A stretch of 64,000 bases of DNA from contig CM067076.1 of assembly GCA_033980235.1 (NCBI GenBank), positions 31,596,968 to 31,660,967 on the forward strand. The letters run 5' to 3'. The notes under the pieces were generated by a model. That model made no database searches. It was not told the origin of the DNA and saw only the letters and a program-made list of their open reading frames with translations. Of this stretch, positions 12,801-26,900 are shown in pieces. Positions within the stretch are counted from its first letter, which is position 1. Each line of letters opens with the position of its first letter. A program made the translations under genes and the position numbers. Origin of the DNA: Diadema setosum. Its lineage: Eukaryota; Echinodermata; Echinoidea; Diadematoida; Diadematidae.

Positions 12801-13269
12801 AATGACGCCACGAAAGGCTTAATAAGCTGTGTATACACACACACTGCAAGTCCTCATTATCCCATTAATCAACCCTAACTTTAACCTTTTCGAGTGAAAA
12901 AGTAACAGAGTTATGACTTACCTATTTTACCGAATCTTACATTGAATAAGTAAAATCACAATCAAATTAAAATGCAGTTTGAGATGAGGTGAAAAGTCAT
13001 CAAATCTCAATATTATTTTATGCACGCGATTTCTACTAATCGTTTAAACTATTAAGATATCTTCCAATGAAGTCTTTTCTGCAATTCATGCGCATGCAGG
13101 TGTGTCTTTCTTATAAAACAAATGACATTTAGATTTCAGGTTTATATGCTAAAATGATGTATAATGATGATAATGTTTCTATGTGTATAGCATGTTAATG
13201 TTTATAAGTTTATATTAGTTTACAGTGACATTCGTGACATAGAATTAATAAATTGATAAATGAATGGAT

Positions 13270-13335
13270 AGTGTGGGTGTGTGTGTATGGGTCCGTGCGT
13301 GTGCCAGTGTGTGTGGGTGTGTGGGTGTGTGCATA
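13270..13335. repeat. Imperfect (GT)n
   Basis: GTGTGGGTGTGTG units with several substitutions. Confidence 0.85.
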
Positions 13336-13424
13336 AGTTTATCATGTGTGTGACAGGGAGTAACATGACTTTAAATAATGACTTTAGATAAATATTCTAA
13401 GGCGCTTCTTAAGTATGAAAAGAA

Positions 13425-13650
13425 AAATCTTGCACGAGCGCGGTGCTCATGCTATACCCGATTGCAAGGTCAGCTTCCGGAACGAATAATTATAGCCGAA
13501 TATCGGGCGTAATGACCCCATCGGCACCCCATACTGTTCAGCCATGGCTGGGCCCCACCGAGTTCCGTCCTGTCCACATCACTTTAGACGTGATGGACAG
13601 AGCGTTGGGCTAATTTACCTTTCTGATAATCTTTGTCCTAGCGTTCGGAT
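13425..13650. promoter_or_regulatory. Candidate intronic conserved element
   Basis: About 225 bp of balanced, non-repetitive sequence (TTCCGGAACG, ATTATAGCCGAATATCGGGCG, CAGCCATGGCTG palindrome) within Sim intron 1. Nothing codes here. The complexity suggests constrained sequence. Confidence 0.22.
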
Positions 13651-14989
13651 TCTGACTCACGATTTTCCAGACCAAGGTAATCGCCAGCATTTTATGGAAG
13701 GATACAGAAATCAAGTGTAATTGTTTTTGAAAGTTTTCATGGTGTTTTTGAGATGGGAGAGGCGTGGACTTTCAGTCGTATTTGGACAACTCATGAAACT
13801 GAGTTAGAACCAAATTTTTATGAGTTAGATGAGTGTAAAGGTAGTCGGGCTTTATCGGGAATTAGCTCAGGCCATCCCACCACCGGACACTGATGGAGAT
13901 GACCGATGGAAGCGTGCCGCGTCCATTGGCCGGAGCACACCACAAGCATGTCCTCTCCCCATGCCCACTCCACTCTCCTCCCCCAATGTCCACGTTTCGG
14001 CCAGATTCCCCAATCTCGCTTTTTGCCCAGTTTTCACGTTCTGACCCTCGACGCGGTGGGACATTTCACCAATAAATATGTACTTTCGTTTTCTACTCTA
14101 TCCTTTCCCTTTGTTTTCACTTCGCTTCATATAATGACTTTAAAAAAGAATTCGTGCTCATTAATCGGTGGGCTTCCATGCCTCCAATTAAATCTAAGAA
14201 GTGAGACCAATAATGGAAAGAAAAGGATAGGGGAGATTTGCTGGTATATAAAGGCGTGGGAATTAGAAAGGGTTTGACTCCTTTAAAACCGTGTCGATTG
14301 GTGAAGACAGACTTTCTGGCGCGCATCCCTCTATACCTTTGGATATATTACGGCCACATTCATTCCGCACGTGTTAAAGGTAATCATTTCTAATTTTTGT
14401 TTTTTAGGATAAATGCTACTAGTTTATGATCGGATTTTATCTATTCTTTGTCAAACAAAATAGTGAGTGTTTCTATTGTCACAGGGAAGCACAACCCAGA
14501 TATCGCACAAAGTGAAACAACGACATGTACTGAACAATTAATGTTCTCTTACCAGTTTTGTGTTCTGGCTGTCGGTGTTAAGATCGTATCATTTCAGTGT
14601 AACATTTTCGTCTGATTTGCGGTGGCAGCGCAGTTAACTTTTCGTATTATCCTCAGACTTACTGTACTGACATAAAGATGAAATCTACCCAGCCTTACCA
14701 ACAGATACAATATACAAAAGATAACAGTCAAATGCAATGCTGACCTTTCTAACAGAGGCTGTCCACGACAACTAGAAACCATGGGAGATGTTTACCTGAC
14801 ATATCAACAAAAAATGCTTGTCAAGTGGATTCCAAGAATTGAAATGGATCGTGTATGCGAAGGCGGATGGAGCATAGTTTGTTATCATTCCCTACGTTCT
14901 TAGAAGTAAAAACAGCCATAAAAGTGAATGCACTGTTGGACTGGCCTATTGTGGAAATGACAATAAGGGTTGCATAATTATGTTTGCAA

Positions 14990-15105
14990 TATGCTTCCCA
15001 GCTGGATATCATGTGTTATCTCCTTTTGTTGTATTTGATGTATTTTTCACCGAGAAATATGGGAATAAATTGAAATCAAAATTGAAAATTTGAATAAAAA
15101 AAATG
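14990..15105 (+). mobile_element. Candidate LINE 3' tail (GAATAAATTGAAAT type)
   Basis: The segment ends GGGAATAAATTGAAATC followed by repeats of AAAATTGAAAATTTGAATAA. The arrangement resembles truncated LINE tails, but the repeat motif is loose. Confidence 0.22.
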
Positions 15106-15924
15106 TATGCGAAATATTTTTGTACACAAGCTGAGAATGCCCTTGTGACAACAAAAAAGCTTGTCAGACCCCATCATAGCTATATAGGTACAACTCATTA
15201 TTCCAAAGTGGTTCAGACTCGGTTTGATATAAGATCTTAAACAGGTACAAAGCAACCTGAGAGAAGCATCCGTAAATAAAAAAAAAATGTTTACCATCTT
15301 TCAGCGACGAGCTCCTCAGGTCGTCTATTCCGAACTAAAACATTTCGAGACTTAGAATTCAGTTTACACACAGTTGCACAAGGCTTGGACGAACATTCAA
15401 GTAACCAGGAGGAACCGTTATCTTAAATGTTGAATAGGGGCCTACCATCAGTACACTTATCTCTTCAGTTGAGTTCAGTTCAGTTCAAATTTAATTCGAA
15501 CTTGTGCAAAAATATTTCATGCTGACCATTGTCACGGCAACGAACAGTCTGAACGACTGAGACTAGATATTTTGATTCTGCCATTTATTTTTGCATGTCA
15601 CCACTAATTGTTGACCATGGCTATTCTCCTCGTCGACACAGTCGGCGACGACTCGGTATCTATAAAATACAGGTGAGCAAAATTGCCACGATCATGATAT
15701 CTTTTTTTTTTTTCTTCTTCTTCTTTCTAGATACGTTGCCGCACCCCTTACTGCATAAAGCTCCGTCAAAACTTAATACGGTTAAACGAATTCCAGCCGA
15801 AAGAAAAAAAAATGGAGGAAGTACGTATCCGAGACAATTTTCCCCTAAATTCGCCTTTGGAGGATGGGCCGCCTTTTTAGAGATTTCGGTATCGAATTTC
15901 CCCCTGCCTGCTCATCGCTTTCTC

Positions 15925-16260
15925 TCTTATGCCTAGCTCCTCGGCAAGCCACGGCGGATATATAGATAGATCTTGTCAGCAGCTCAACTTAGAGGCTGCT
16001 CCGCGAGCTAATATTTGCCTTCGTATCGACTTGATTGAGGTGCGCAACGAGAAATTGATACATGTATTAAGAGCAGCCAACGCGCTCCGTATGCTGGCCT
16101 GTGATGAAGTCCGCGAAACAGCGCCAGCGCCATTTTGTTTTTGATCGATGCGATTCATCAACGAGTGCGGGAAGAGACTGAGGTGGGTGAAACACATGAA
16201 GCTCACACTGTTTTACACCGTACGTTATTGTCCCGCTAGCCGTATTGATAACCGTCATAC
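15925..16260. promoter_or_regulatory. Candidate intronic conserved element
   Basis: A GC-elevated, repeat-free stretch in Sim intron 1. Overlapping ORFs of 63-76 residues run on both strands with no recognisable domain, so I read it as non-coding. Confidence 0.2.
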
Positions 16261-19200
16261 CACGTGTAAGATGAGCTTCTTTTAAGCTAATCCAGAATAA
16301 TGTAAATTGAAAAATGTGTGCCTATCATTTTAGAACAATACTTTTTTTTCCATTCTCATTAAAGAAATTGAAGAATTTTCACACAGTATTTAAGGTCATC
16401 CGATCATTTTTATTTTCAATGTGACGTAAAACATAATTAGGTTTGAACGGTTTGCAAACATAGTGTTTGAATTCTAATTATTGCAATTAAAAGCTATAGT
16501 AATCGTAGTAGGATGTTTTGAACTTTGTCTGTTTGTCGAGGGAATGCAGGAAAAAAGTGAGAACGCTTGAGGGGCTAACTCAGTGATTGAAGCTTCTCTT
16601 CTTGCTAATGGAAACCTAATACCAAATGACGGTTTAACTCCCACTTCTGCTTCTCGTGAAAGTCCATCAAGTATTCTTAATCAGTGAAGCACCAGTTGAT
16701 TCTCTATGGCCAAGTGTTTTGGCAGCAATTATTGAAACATCATGACGTCATCGTGTTGCCAAACTTGCATGAAAGGAGAGGTGGGAAAGAGATGAATATA
16801 AGAGAAAAATAAGTAGGTAAATAACAAGAATAAATATGTAAGTAAAGAACAAAACATGGGACGCACTACTGAAAATAAGGCACAATAAAAATGATATTGC
16901 GATTATGAGAATAATGAGGATTCATGATAACTTGTTGTAATGAATTATCATGATTATCTCTTATTTTGTGGCTCCTATGCAACTATACAAGTTCGCTTAC
17001 ATGCGGTTCCATTATTATTTTGTTGTGTTATCACATGACATTTATATAGGCCTAACGCGCTTTTTTTTTTTTACAATTGTATGTTTTATTGAATCACATC
17101 ATGAAATGAATTGCTGATTATGAGAGCGATGACATGCATTATGATATGTGATTATCGGCATTAGAGTGAGTTGCAGTATTTCTTTTTTTCATTTTAGCTA
17201 TAAAATTAAGGACTAGGGAATAAAAAAAAGGAAACCGAGTTCGTAACAAAGGGCATGGGTTTAAAACAATTCAAAAGAACAATCAAATAATAACATTAGG
17301 AGTCAGATTCGGAAGCTTGTGCTGGATAAAACCGATAGAATTCCATGAGACGTTAAAGATGCTGAATATAGGAGGCGAGAAGGGGTAAGAGAGTGGTGTC
17401 GACATCCGTTTTATCCGCGTGGCGTGGTTCTTGTCAAAAAGGTAATCAGGGGAAGGAGGAGGGGGGCAGGCAAGACTCAGTGGGGTGGTATAAGTACCTC
17501 CTACCAAGGCTTCAGGTGAATCCTCATCAGTCCATTTGTTATAGTCGACTTCAATTAGAGGTAGACGGGAGGGTGACGATAATGGAAAATGTATCTTCTC
17601 TGTCGCCGCTCTTTATGCATTGGGAGAAAAATTACTGTCCACATGATAGTGACAGCCCCCCCCCCAAAAAAAGGAAAAATTAGACGAGAAATACCATCGT
17701 TTGTATAGCTTTTGTTATCTCGCAAATTTACAGACTCTGATTATTGCTGATACAAACACTAACTTTCCTCTATATCACTGCATATGTTTTACGATGCCGT
17801 GACTACGAGAATTGTCTTTTTTTTTTTTTTACAGCTTGTTTTGGGAGTAGTCGTCTTGTCTGTATGGAGTAGCCTTATATCCAGTCTTATAGAGAAAACG
17901 TGAGAATGAATTGTTTAAGCAAATTTCTTTCTATGAACTCATAGCAATACATCGTGTGACAAAATTTCCGTGTATTTTTTTTTTTGAAAGCAGATTCTGG
18001 TAAAACGTTCCGGAGTCGTAGATGCACTGCAATAATTTCCTTCTACAAATGAAAAGAAAATGGTAATAGAAAAATATACTTTGGCTTCAAGGAGTGTGGT
18101 CCCAGCAAAAGAATAAAAAAGAACTGAGAATGACCCCTCCCTACGGAAAAGACCATTGCCAACGTTACATAAAATTCCTCCACACAACCAAAAGTTTAAG
18201 ACTATTTTCTAATTGACGTGTTGTTTACAGTACATAAAATAGTGAGGTTTTAAACCACCCTCGATTTCAACCGGAGACTGAAATCTGACACTGTGTTTTG
18301 TCTATGGCGGGCGCACTATCTTATTGCAGCTAAAAAGTGGACTACCCAGCCTGCGAGCAAGTGATCTCAAGCTGTAAATTAGGCTGAACATGAACAAGGC
18401 AGCGTCCGTACAGTCGCGCGCGATATATATATTTTCATTCCTTTTTCTCCCTCAAATATTGATATTAGTCCGCGCGAAACCAAGCGCACTATTTGGACGG
18501 CGCAGAGTTATTCGAAGTCTGGTTAATCTGCGCCTCCTTGGCCATTATTGGTCCAAGTTTAAAGGAGTGTTGTATTTGTGCGAGTACCTATTGTGTATTT
18601 TTTCAGAGGCTTGAGCAAATAACTCAAAAACGTTTACAGTCGTGATGTTAGGCACCAGGGAGAAAAAAATGGCCAAGTCTCACAAAATTTTCTGAAAACC
18701 TTTAAGAGTAAAGCATCAATTAAGATGAGCATGTCGACTGTACCTGTTTTTGTTATCTACTCCTGCGTGGAAAAAGCAAATATACACGGAAATTAAAACA
18801 TTTTCGAAATGACATTTTATTGTTATTTGAAGTTTACATAATACGCTTCAAACAATATCAAAATCATATTTTTATAATATTTCATGTTAACACTAGAGTA
18901 TATTTTGTTACAACACACCCTGAACTATACTTATTTGGAGCATTTTTTTTTTCCATCATGTCGCTACAGTTTTTCATTCTATAGGCTACACTTAAAGATT
19001 ACTTGGCTTGTGTTGGAATCTTGCATTATCAAGTCATTCAGGAATGCGTATTTCTAGCTTTTTGAAGAAGAAAAAGAGGAGAATGGTTACGTCAAAATAT
19101 TTTAGTATCGTTCGTATCTGAAATAGATAACCACATCAAGTATGTCGTTTGCTTCTTCTTCTTCTTCTTATTATTATTATTATTATTTTCTATGCAAATA

Positions 19201-19566
19201 TGTACGAGCTGTATACACATGTATCATGAACATAATATGTATATCATTATTATGTGTACGTATGAATTATAATGTTTACCAGTAATTAGGATTGCGCTTT
19301 GATTCATTCTTTATGCTACTATTGGCATACTTCATCGGTCCATCGTAGTTTACTTCGTCCGTGACGGCCCGGGAGACTTACGCCTCAGCGCAGGTGAGTG
19401 GCCGCGAGCTACGATTAACCGACGAATAGCAAAACACAAAAACACTTCAGTGATACACAACCTCTAGCAAAAGACAACAAGAAGACGAGAATGGAATAAA
19501 TAAAAAAAAAAAACGAAAGCAATTTTAGAACTTGAAGAAAGGATTGCCCGCCGAACACACTAATGC

Positions 19567-19600
19567 GCAAACACACACACACACAACGCACACACACAAT
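19567..19600. repeat. Imperfect (CA)n
   Basis: Two CA runs separated by ACGCA. A similar short array lies at 20088-20112. Confidence 0.88.
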
Positions 19601-20469
19601 AGATAAAATAGCAAAATCCACAATACTAGGATGTTTGTTGCGTGATATAATCAGTTGCAAAGGAATGCATGCTACACCTTGGTTTGTTTGTTGTTGTTTT
19701 TTTTATTGTTCATACTACTTTATTTTTGCTCTTTCTGTTCTTGTTGTGCAGATGGAAAAAAAAAATTGTATCCCAACAGGACACTCTCAACATTATATTT
19801 TACCCTCTCTAGGATCAATTTTATTTATACTCTTATAAGTTGCGAAGTTTCAGCAAACGAAACTGAAAATGAATTTAACAAGCTGAGTATCAAAATTTAT
19901 TGTCATGATCACACTGGAACGTAAAAGATCCCCGGAACTTGCTAAAACTTTATACCACTTAATCAACCTAGGATCTTGCGAACATAGAATAAGGGATATT
20001 CATTTTGCTAGATATCTCATTAGTTTAAAATGCAATGTTCTTGCTGCATCTCCTTGTTAAATATTATAACATTATTATGATAATACACACAACGCACACG
20101 CACACACACATATACGCACGCACCACTCGACCTATATTAAGCTGTTTAAAAGTACTTGCAATAATTTCCTGAATTAATTTAAGATCAAAGTTCTCTAGAG
20201 GGAATGCCTGTTACCTTTTTGAGAGAAGTGTCGTCATAAAATTCCTGCTCAAATGTCTATACGGCCTACATGATACGAGTAGATAATGAATACCGTAATT
20301 ATTATTGTTATGATAACGTGATGCTGTTTTATTCGCCATGCTTGGATCAGGTACGGTAAGTTCCTACTGTGATGTTGACTGGTTTTGTGGAAGTATAAGC
20401 TCCGCACTACGTATAGCGGTTGATCTTACAATAATTGTTATGCTATGTCACGAAGAACACTTTCCTTGA

Positions 20470-20565
20470 AACCACCCAATCCATGGAATCTCGTCGGGGA
20501 TCGACCCGTGGCACGCAGGTGAGGCGCACACCCACGGCATGAAAAGATAGCATCTCAGCTATTGT
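20470..20565 (-). mobile_element. Candidate tRNA-derived SINE head (degenerate)
   Basis: On the minus strand TAGCTGAGATGC (20550-20561) fits the pol III A box at all but the last position. GGGTCGATCCC (20497-20507) differs from the B-box consensus GGTTCGANNCC at one position. The gap is a little long for a tRNA but typical of tRNA-like SINEs, and GCGCCTCACCTGCGTGCC between them resembles an anticodon-arm region. No full cloverleaf can be drawn, so a functional tRNA gene is unlikely. Confidence 0.3.
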
Positions 20566-22625
20566 TAGCAGGCGTTAGCTTTTAATAGGGTGATAGGGCC
20601 ATCAATTGGACGGTGAGAATCTAATCCGAAAGAAGTAGGGGAAAAAAATAATGGATAGTGACGGAAGAAGAAAGGACAATTGATGTAGTGACGTATTGAT
20701 GTGTTGAATGTAGCTATAGACAGCCCCCTCAGATACTCTGCTCCCGAAATAGTAACGTGTTGTTGGCTGTGATGATGAGTGTAGTTTTGTTGTGGGCAAA
20801 AACTTGATGGTGTGTGTGAAAGGTGTCAGTGTAATCCTTTCTGGACTTTGGATAGTGTGTGCAACAGCCTCCGATACCTGCTTTTGTTTTGTTTAATGCT
20901 TTATGTTGTGCTCTAGGACATATCAAACGTTTACTAAAATAACGCTTCTACAGGCCTTATATCAGGACTATGTCTTTAGGTTTTGTTTTGTTTTTTTTTT
21001 TCAATTTGTTTGGATCACTGATATTCCTCTACTGCTACATATTGCATACAGCTTTACTATTTCGCATCTCAAGGGTGCATCTCTCGTATTTCAATCGAAT
21101 TTTATTGTTCCTTTGTCAGTTTTGTTGTGGGTTCCTCAGAGATTCATCTCGGATCAAACGTTTTAGAATTTGACAATAACGTTCGTTTACTACTAAAAAG
21201 ACCCCGGGGTACATAGTTCATAAATAAAACAAAGGAAAAAGAATGACGATATACAATCAATAATCATCACGTACGTTTGTTTGCCTAAGATTTGTTAAAT
21301 TCACCGTTTAATTTCGATTTAGACTATAATTTGAGTTGACTGCTCTATATCGCAAGTCCGTCCTAGGTTACAGCACCATCTGAAAATATATTTCATAATT
21401 TTGAAGTGATTTTAGAGAATTTCACGAGGTAATCATTTTACGTTTTTGGACCAGTGTTATACATTGAGCTTACAATGTTGGCTTCGGTGGCGCGTGTCAA
21501 CGTCATAATAGCAGCGTTGACAATTTTCTTTCCCTACATCACAAGATGTCACTCTATTTAGGGCTGATTTAACGACAGAATATTTACAAGATAAATAAAT
21601 AAATCATATTGTAATATGTTTATGATATCCTCGTAAACGAATACGTCAATCAATATTTCATGTTATAGACACATTATTTTTGTGTATTGTTACCTAACAC
21701 ATTTCATTATTATACCATGCGCGCCCATAGAATGTCTCGTAATGTAATCATTACGCCAATGGCATACCAAGTCGACCTTAAAATGCGATTCGAAGTTAGC
21801 TTATTGAGCCTGTAGAATTAATTCAATTAGAAGAATACGAATTAGAGAGGTTATAATTAAGTGGTCATTTTCCACTCATCGGAGACGTTAGTACGAAATG
21901 AATAAGAGTGCCACTGATTAAATGGTTCGGTCGCAACAAATTTGGACACCTCTGGCCTTAAAATGCCTTCTGTCCTGATTAAAAGACAAGGAGTCAAACA
22001 CTGCCAGAAAGGTGACAATAAGACGAGCACACACAATGGTCGGCGATACCCCATTTTCCGTCTCAAGTGGTCCACCATTCAAAGGGGCGGTCAATTGGTC
22101 AATACGATTCTGTATTCAATGTCCAGCCGGAGGAAAAAAAGAGAGAGAGAAGTTTCTCTTTGTGGTCAGCTGTGCTAAGACCCATTCAGGGCGGGTCCGG
22201 TATTATGCTGACCATAGGTTTCCCGGTCCACCACTTTCCCCAGGTGCAAGGACGCTAATCAGTGAATGCAGACAAGCTCTGTACAAGTCTTGATGCAGGA
22301 AACCTTGATGTGAATTACGTTCTACTCACACCTTTGTAAGCTTTGATATGATACAAGGTACGGGTTATCCATTTCCTCCTGCCTATAAACATGTATTTTT
22401 CTAAACCAGGACAAAATGAAATAAGCGTATGATTTATATCAAGTGATTCTTTGTTTGTTTATTTTTTTTCAGAGAGGAGAGAAAGGAAAGTATGTAGGCA
22501 TCAAACTAAGAAGGAGAAGTGTATAATGTGAAGATCCAATATAAAGATTATTTATAATATCTATAAATGTAATATATGTATGAATATCCTGATAATCAAT
22601 GATAATGGTCATTACAGCATTTTCA
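20566..22625. other. Non-coding (Sim intron 1)
   Basis: Unique AT-rich sequence. A GC-balanced part at 21940-22270 has overlapping ORFs of 63-93 residues, but none resembles a known domain. Confidence 0.5.
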
Positions 22626-22643
22626 TTCTTCTTCTTCTTGTTA

Positions 22644-22702
<59 letters not shown>

Positions 22703-22920
22703 GTTATTATTATTGTTATTATCATCATTATTATCATTATTATTATTAGTAGTAGTAGTCGTGGTAGTAGTAGTAGTAGCAGTAGTATCATTATTATCAT
22801 TACTATTATTAGTAATATCATTATCGTTATTACTAATATTATTGCTATTACCATTACTGTTATTAGTAGTAGAAGTAGTAGTAATAGAAGTAGTAGGAAG
22901 AGTATCTCTATTATCACCAG
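22626..22920. repeat. Composite trinucleotide tract (CTT/TTA/TTG to TAG/CAG-like)
   Basis: About 295 bp in strict period 3: CTT units, then a long (TTA)n with TTG and TCA variants, then (TAG)n with GTG and CAG variants, then mixed TTA/TCA and back to TAG. Poly-Ile, poly-Leu and poly-Ser ORFs of 116-142 residues read through it in three frames purely because of the period. Confidence 0.95.
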
Positions 22921-23539
22921 CTGTTCTATTACACAGGAACGTACTAAAAAGACTATCCGCAATACACTTAAATTTTTTTAGTCATTTTTCTTCGCAACGA
23001 TTCAGGGTTATTTTACGTGAGTCGTGATAGGGAGAAAGAGGGAGAGAGAAAGAGAGGGAGAGAAGAGATATACCGATTATCTATACAGAATATCAAATTA
23101 TCAATGTCTAATTCCTCAGATCCTAGATCAATATCTATTTCCTAAGACCCTATGATAACTTTCAAACAGTGACAACCACAAAGTTGTTTGATGTAAAATT
23201 CCTTACGCGTTATCTCTGTCTTCTCGGCACACTGGTTCGCTTAGAATTATTATCATTTCCAAGAGAACAGAAAGATTATGTTTGAAGTTGTCATAAAGCT
23301 GGGGTCTTGTGATACTTCAGACTCACACTTATATTTGTATTCTTGAAAGAGGGAGAAAGCCACTTCGAACAAGAGAACAAATGGATCTCAAACTCTAGTC
23401 AGCCAATAAGCCCTGGACTTTGGTTGCTCTTCTCTCCGAAGTGTGTTTTATCTTGTACACCTAGGGAGCAAGAATTTCACACACGAGTGTGCATAAGTAG
23501 ACGGTAAACAAGGGGTCCTCGCCCATAAGAGCTACTGTA

Positions 23540-23675
23540 GTTGAGACGTGTAGTATGATGTCCCTATTGTCACGTAACAAGTTGTTAAGTATGAATTTTG
23601 ACTACCCTGTCTTTGGTGGTATCCTTGGGTTTGCTGCCGTTTGGACTCATTAAAAAAAGTTTTGAGTTTTGAGTG
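23540..23675 (+). mobile_element. Candidate LINE 3' tail with (TTTTGAG)2
   Basis: GCTGCCGTTTGGACTCATTA, then A7, then TTTTGAGTTTTGAG (23660-23673). A-rich sequence followed by a tandem heptamer resembles the 3' terminus of L2/CR1-like elements in echinoderms and molluscs. No coding remnant is recognised. Confidence 0.3.
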
Positions 23676-23817
23676 TGCATCAATCGATGTTATTACGTAT
23701 GGTAAATATTATGGTAGTTTACTGAAGTGTACACCACACAGTATCGCTTTCACAGCCTGTCTTCTCATTATGAAATTGTGATTTTTTTTTTCATGTGCTT
23801 TGCAATTGCTGGTTAGT

Positions 23818-23975
23818 TTGCTTTTATTTATGTATTTATTTATTTTTTATATTTATTTTTTATATATTTATTTATTTATTTTTTTATTTTATTTATTTTT
23901 TTTTTTGGGGGGGGGGCTGCTGTTTGATTTCATTTCTTTCTAAGCAAAGCTGCAGTCCGCCCCCCCCCCCCCCCC
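23818..23975. repeat. (ATTT)n tract followed by T-G run and a C run
   Basis: TTTA/ATTT-type repeats from 23823, T11 (23896-23906), G10 (23907-23916) and, 43 bp later, C16 (23960-23975). The G run and C run are complementary and could pair. Confidence 0.9.
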
Positions 23976-26900
23976 GCAAGTGATGTAGATCTGATATGGG
24001 TCTTGTTTCATAACACACAACGTTGTATTTCATACTACTTGCAGTTTCCATGGTAACAGCGATTTAACAACTACCATGTTATACACAATTCAAACTAAAC
24101 TGCGATTGTTTTCACAGTGGAGAAGTTGTAAACTACTGATTTTGAAACAATACTCTTCGATGCTATGTGCTAATTTCTTCGGTAATGATATTCATCGTTC
24201 GTAGTGAACATTCATTTCCGCAATAAAGAAATTACAAAACATTCAGACCAGAACAGCAGCCGACTACCTTCTTGGCTTGTAAATAATGTTCTGTCGGTGT
24301 TGTCAATGGATATCCTGATTGTAATCTCTCAGCTACTTTCCGCCTGGTGACACACACTATCTGGTGCATGTGTTAGCTTTGACGAGACTGCTTATAATTA
24401 CTGTCTGTGCGGACACTCGAGTGCTGTGCAGACGACTGGTAAATTTACCCGCGCTTTTCGCTCCCGAATGCTTAAAGTACCACTATTCACGCTCTATGGC
24501 AACAACGAAAAATCACCAAAATGATGGTCAGAAACAAACAAAGAGAGAAAAATAAACACAGTGAATGAAAGTGTAATTTCTTTTTTTACTGCCAATATGT
24601 ACTCAATATTTATTAATGGTGACGCTATGCAAATGTACATTAAAGGTAACTTTAAACAGAGCCTGTCTAATACCGACGCAATCCCAGAATGCAAGCAAGC
24701 AAACAAACAAACAAAATCACTGTGTGCACATGTGTGGGGAAATATGAAATTGATAAAATCGTTAATATTAAAGATAACATATACCAACTGCTTTACTAGT
24801 AATTTTGCGATGCAAACCAAATTACAGGTGATTTCAATGAGGTTAGTCTAAGTACTAAAATGTCGAGGTATATGGTGATGCGTAATCAAATATATGTATA
24901 TAATAAAATTATTAAGCTATATACGGAAGGCGAATAAGATAACGTCTCAAATACTTTCATTTCCCTAAACATATTGACTTCTGTCATCTCCATATAGAGC
25001 TTGTGGCTACGAAATGAAGACGAATTGCTTCTTAAGTTCGCGCCATAAAATGTTACGAGCATAATGTGATACCTCGTTATGGCACCACTTGCGAAGAACG
25101 ATCGCTGGTTCCCATGGCAACGGGATGTTGTTTATTGTAATGATGACCCATGGTATAAAGGGGGGGGGGGGGGGAGAGACCCCATTGCATGTACAACACT
25201 CCAAAGGAGGAGAATGGTTGAATCCGAACGCCATTTGTTCGGGAAGGGGCAAGAGTGGAATAAAGACAAGTAGTAAACAACATTAATCGATGTTAAAATT
25301 ATACTCCAAGAAATTCTCCCTTTGCTGCTTTATCTCCTTTCATTTATTTTTCTTTTCTTTGCTGAGAAGATTCTTCAAGCCACTATGACATAATACTGAC
25401 AAAATAATGACTGCTTACTCCGACATTACATCGCACATTTCAAAATAATCATCATACAAAAGAACTATTTTTTGCGCTCTTATTCTAAAAAGATCCATTA
25501 TAGTTTCAATTCCGGAGGACGATGAATATGGACTAAAAAAAATATAGGAAACGAAAGATGGAGGTCTTGGTATTTGCTATTATACATTCAATTCACCTGT
25601 CATACTATATGTTGCCGAAAACGAGCGAATTCATTTGCCAAATACACGTAAACAACTATACTGTAAGTCCATGAACTTGAACGCCACAACTTCTTGATTA
25701 CATAGCATCACTTTATGAAAATGAACAGTATAAACTCACAAATAGATTAAACACTCACCCATTATGTATTGTTTGTCCACGTCGGAATGCCATGGTTTAG
25801 AGGTTATATGAATTAAAATCATGTGTAATACTGTATGGAGCACAGTATAAAGAATCATTACATACTAACAAAGTATGAATAAGATGTTAATACCATAGGT
25901 CTTTAATATACATCTGATTTCAAACCTAAGATCATCGCCAATATTGCGACTTATTCACCGCTTCCAGTAACTCATCTCAGATTTTAGCTATACTAGAAGG
26001 TACATATAGTATAATGGCATAAAACCTAACATTATAGCCTTGGGTCTAACGTTGTTTAGCAATAATCTTATGTCAAAACTCATCTTTAGATTATAATATT
26101 GATGCGCTTTTTTAGTATTCTAGGTTTCTCTTTCTTCTTTGTTTTCTTCTTGTTCTCCAGATTCTCTGCTGCTTGGTCTTTCTAGCTCTCTACGAATCCC
26201 CTGGGACATTTTTTTTTTTCTTTTTTGCAAAACGGCGATAAATGATATTGATTTTATTCGCATACTTAGGAGAGGTATTAGAAAATAGAGTACAATGAAC
26301 AGACAGACAAGGCGTTAGAGGAGCAAGGGGAAGAAGGGAAGGAGATGGTTTGGGATTGGGATGGTGTGGGGGGGGGGGTAGAGGAGTGTTCTGGTCATTA
26401 TGCGAGTCTTCGATGGTTAAGCGTTTGACTTTTCTCCTAGTGAAATCGATAAACCGCCTCTCCGCCTCCTCCTCCATTATGGGGTCAATGTTTTTCTGTA
26501 TAATCGCATGTTGAGACTAGGAGAGCCTACGCAGTAAGCTTATCTCCCTCACCTTCTTGCTTCCTAGTCTCTCTCTCTATCTATCGCACTCTTTCTACCC
26601 TTCTTTCACTCACACACATAATGATGTAGGCATTTTTCCACAGAATTTCCACATTTACTCGTTGTTTTGGCATAAATTCCAATAGATTACTTGTTTGAAG
26701 CAATTTAAGGGCAGAGTTATCTCTCATTTATTAAGTGTTCTAGAAAATATTGTATGGGGGTGTAATGCACACTGGAAACAAAAAATAAAGCGACATCCCT
26801 GAAAAGTACCTTTTTGCTGTGGAAATGCCCAAGTACATTTATTTACACAGCTATGCTCATCTTGTTTTTTGTTATAATATAACAAAAACACACAATATTA

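Larger units (their letters stand above)
11576..20469. other. Non-coding (Sim intron 1)
   Basis: CT-rich sequence at 11730-11800, imperfect GT at 13270, a possible LINE tail near 15060, a small hairpin (TCATGATAA/TTATCATGA) near 16921-16955 and CA arrays near 19570 and 20090. No coding exon recognised. Confidence 0.55.

Noticed and set aside
22580..23027. Poly-Ile, poly-Leu and poly-Ser ORFs of 116-142 residues
   Set aside because: They are a direct consequence of a period-3 repeat without stops.
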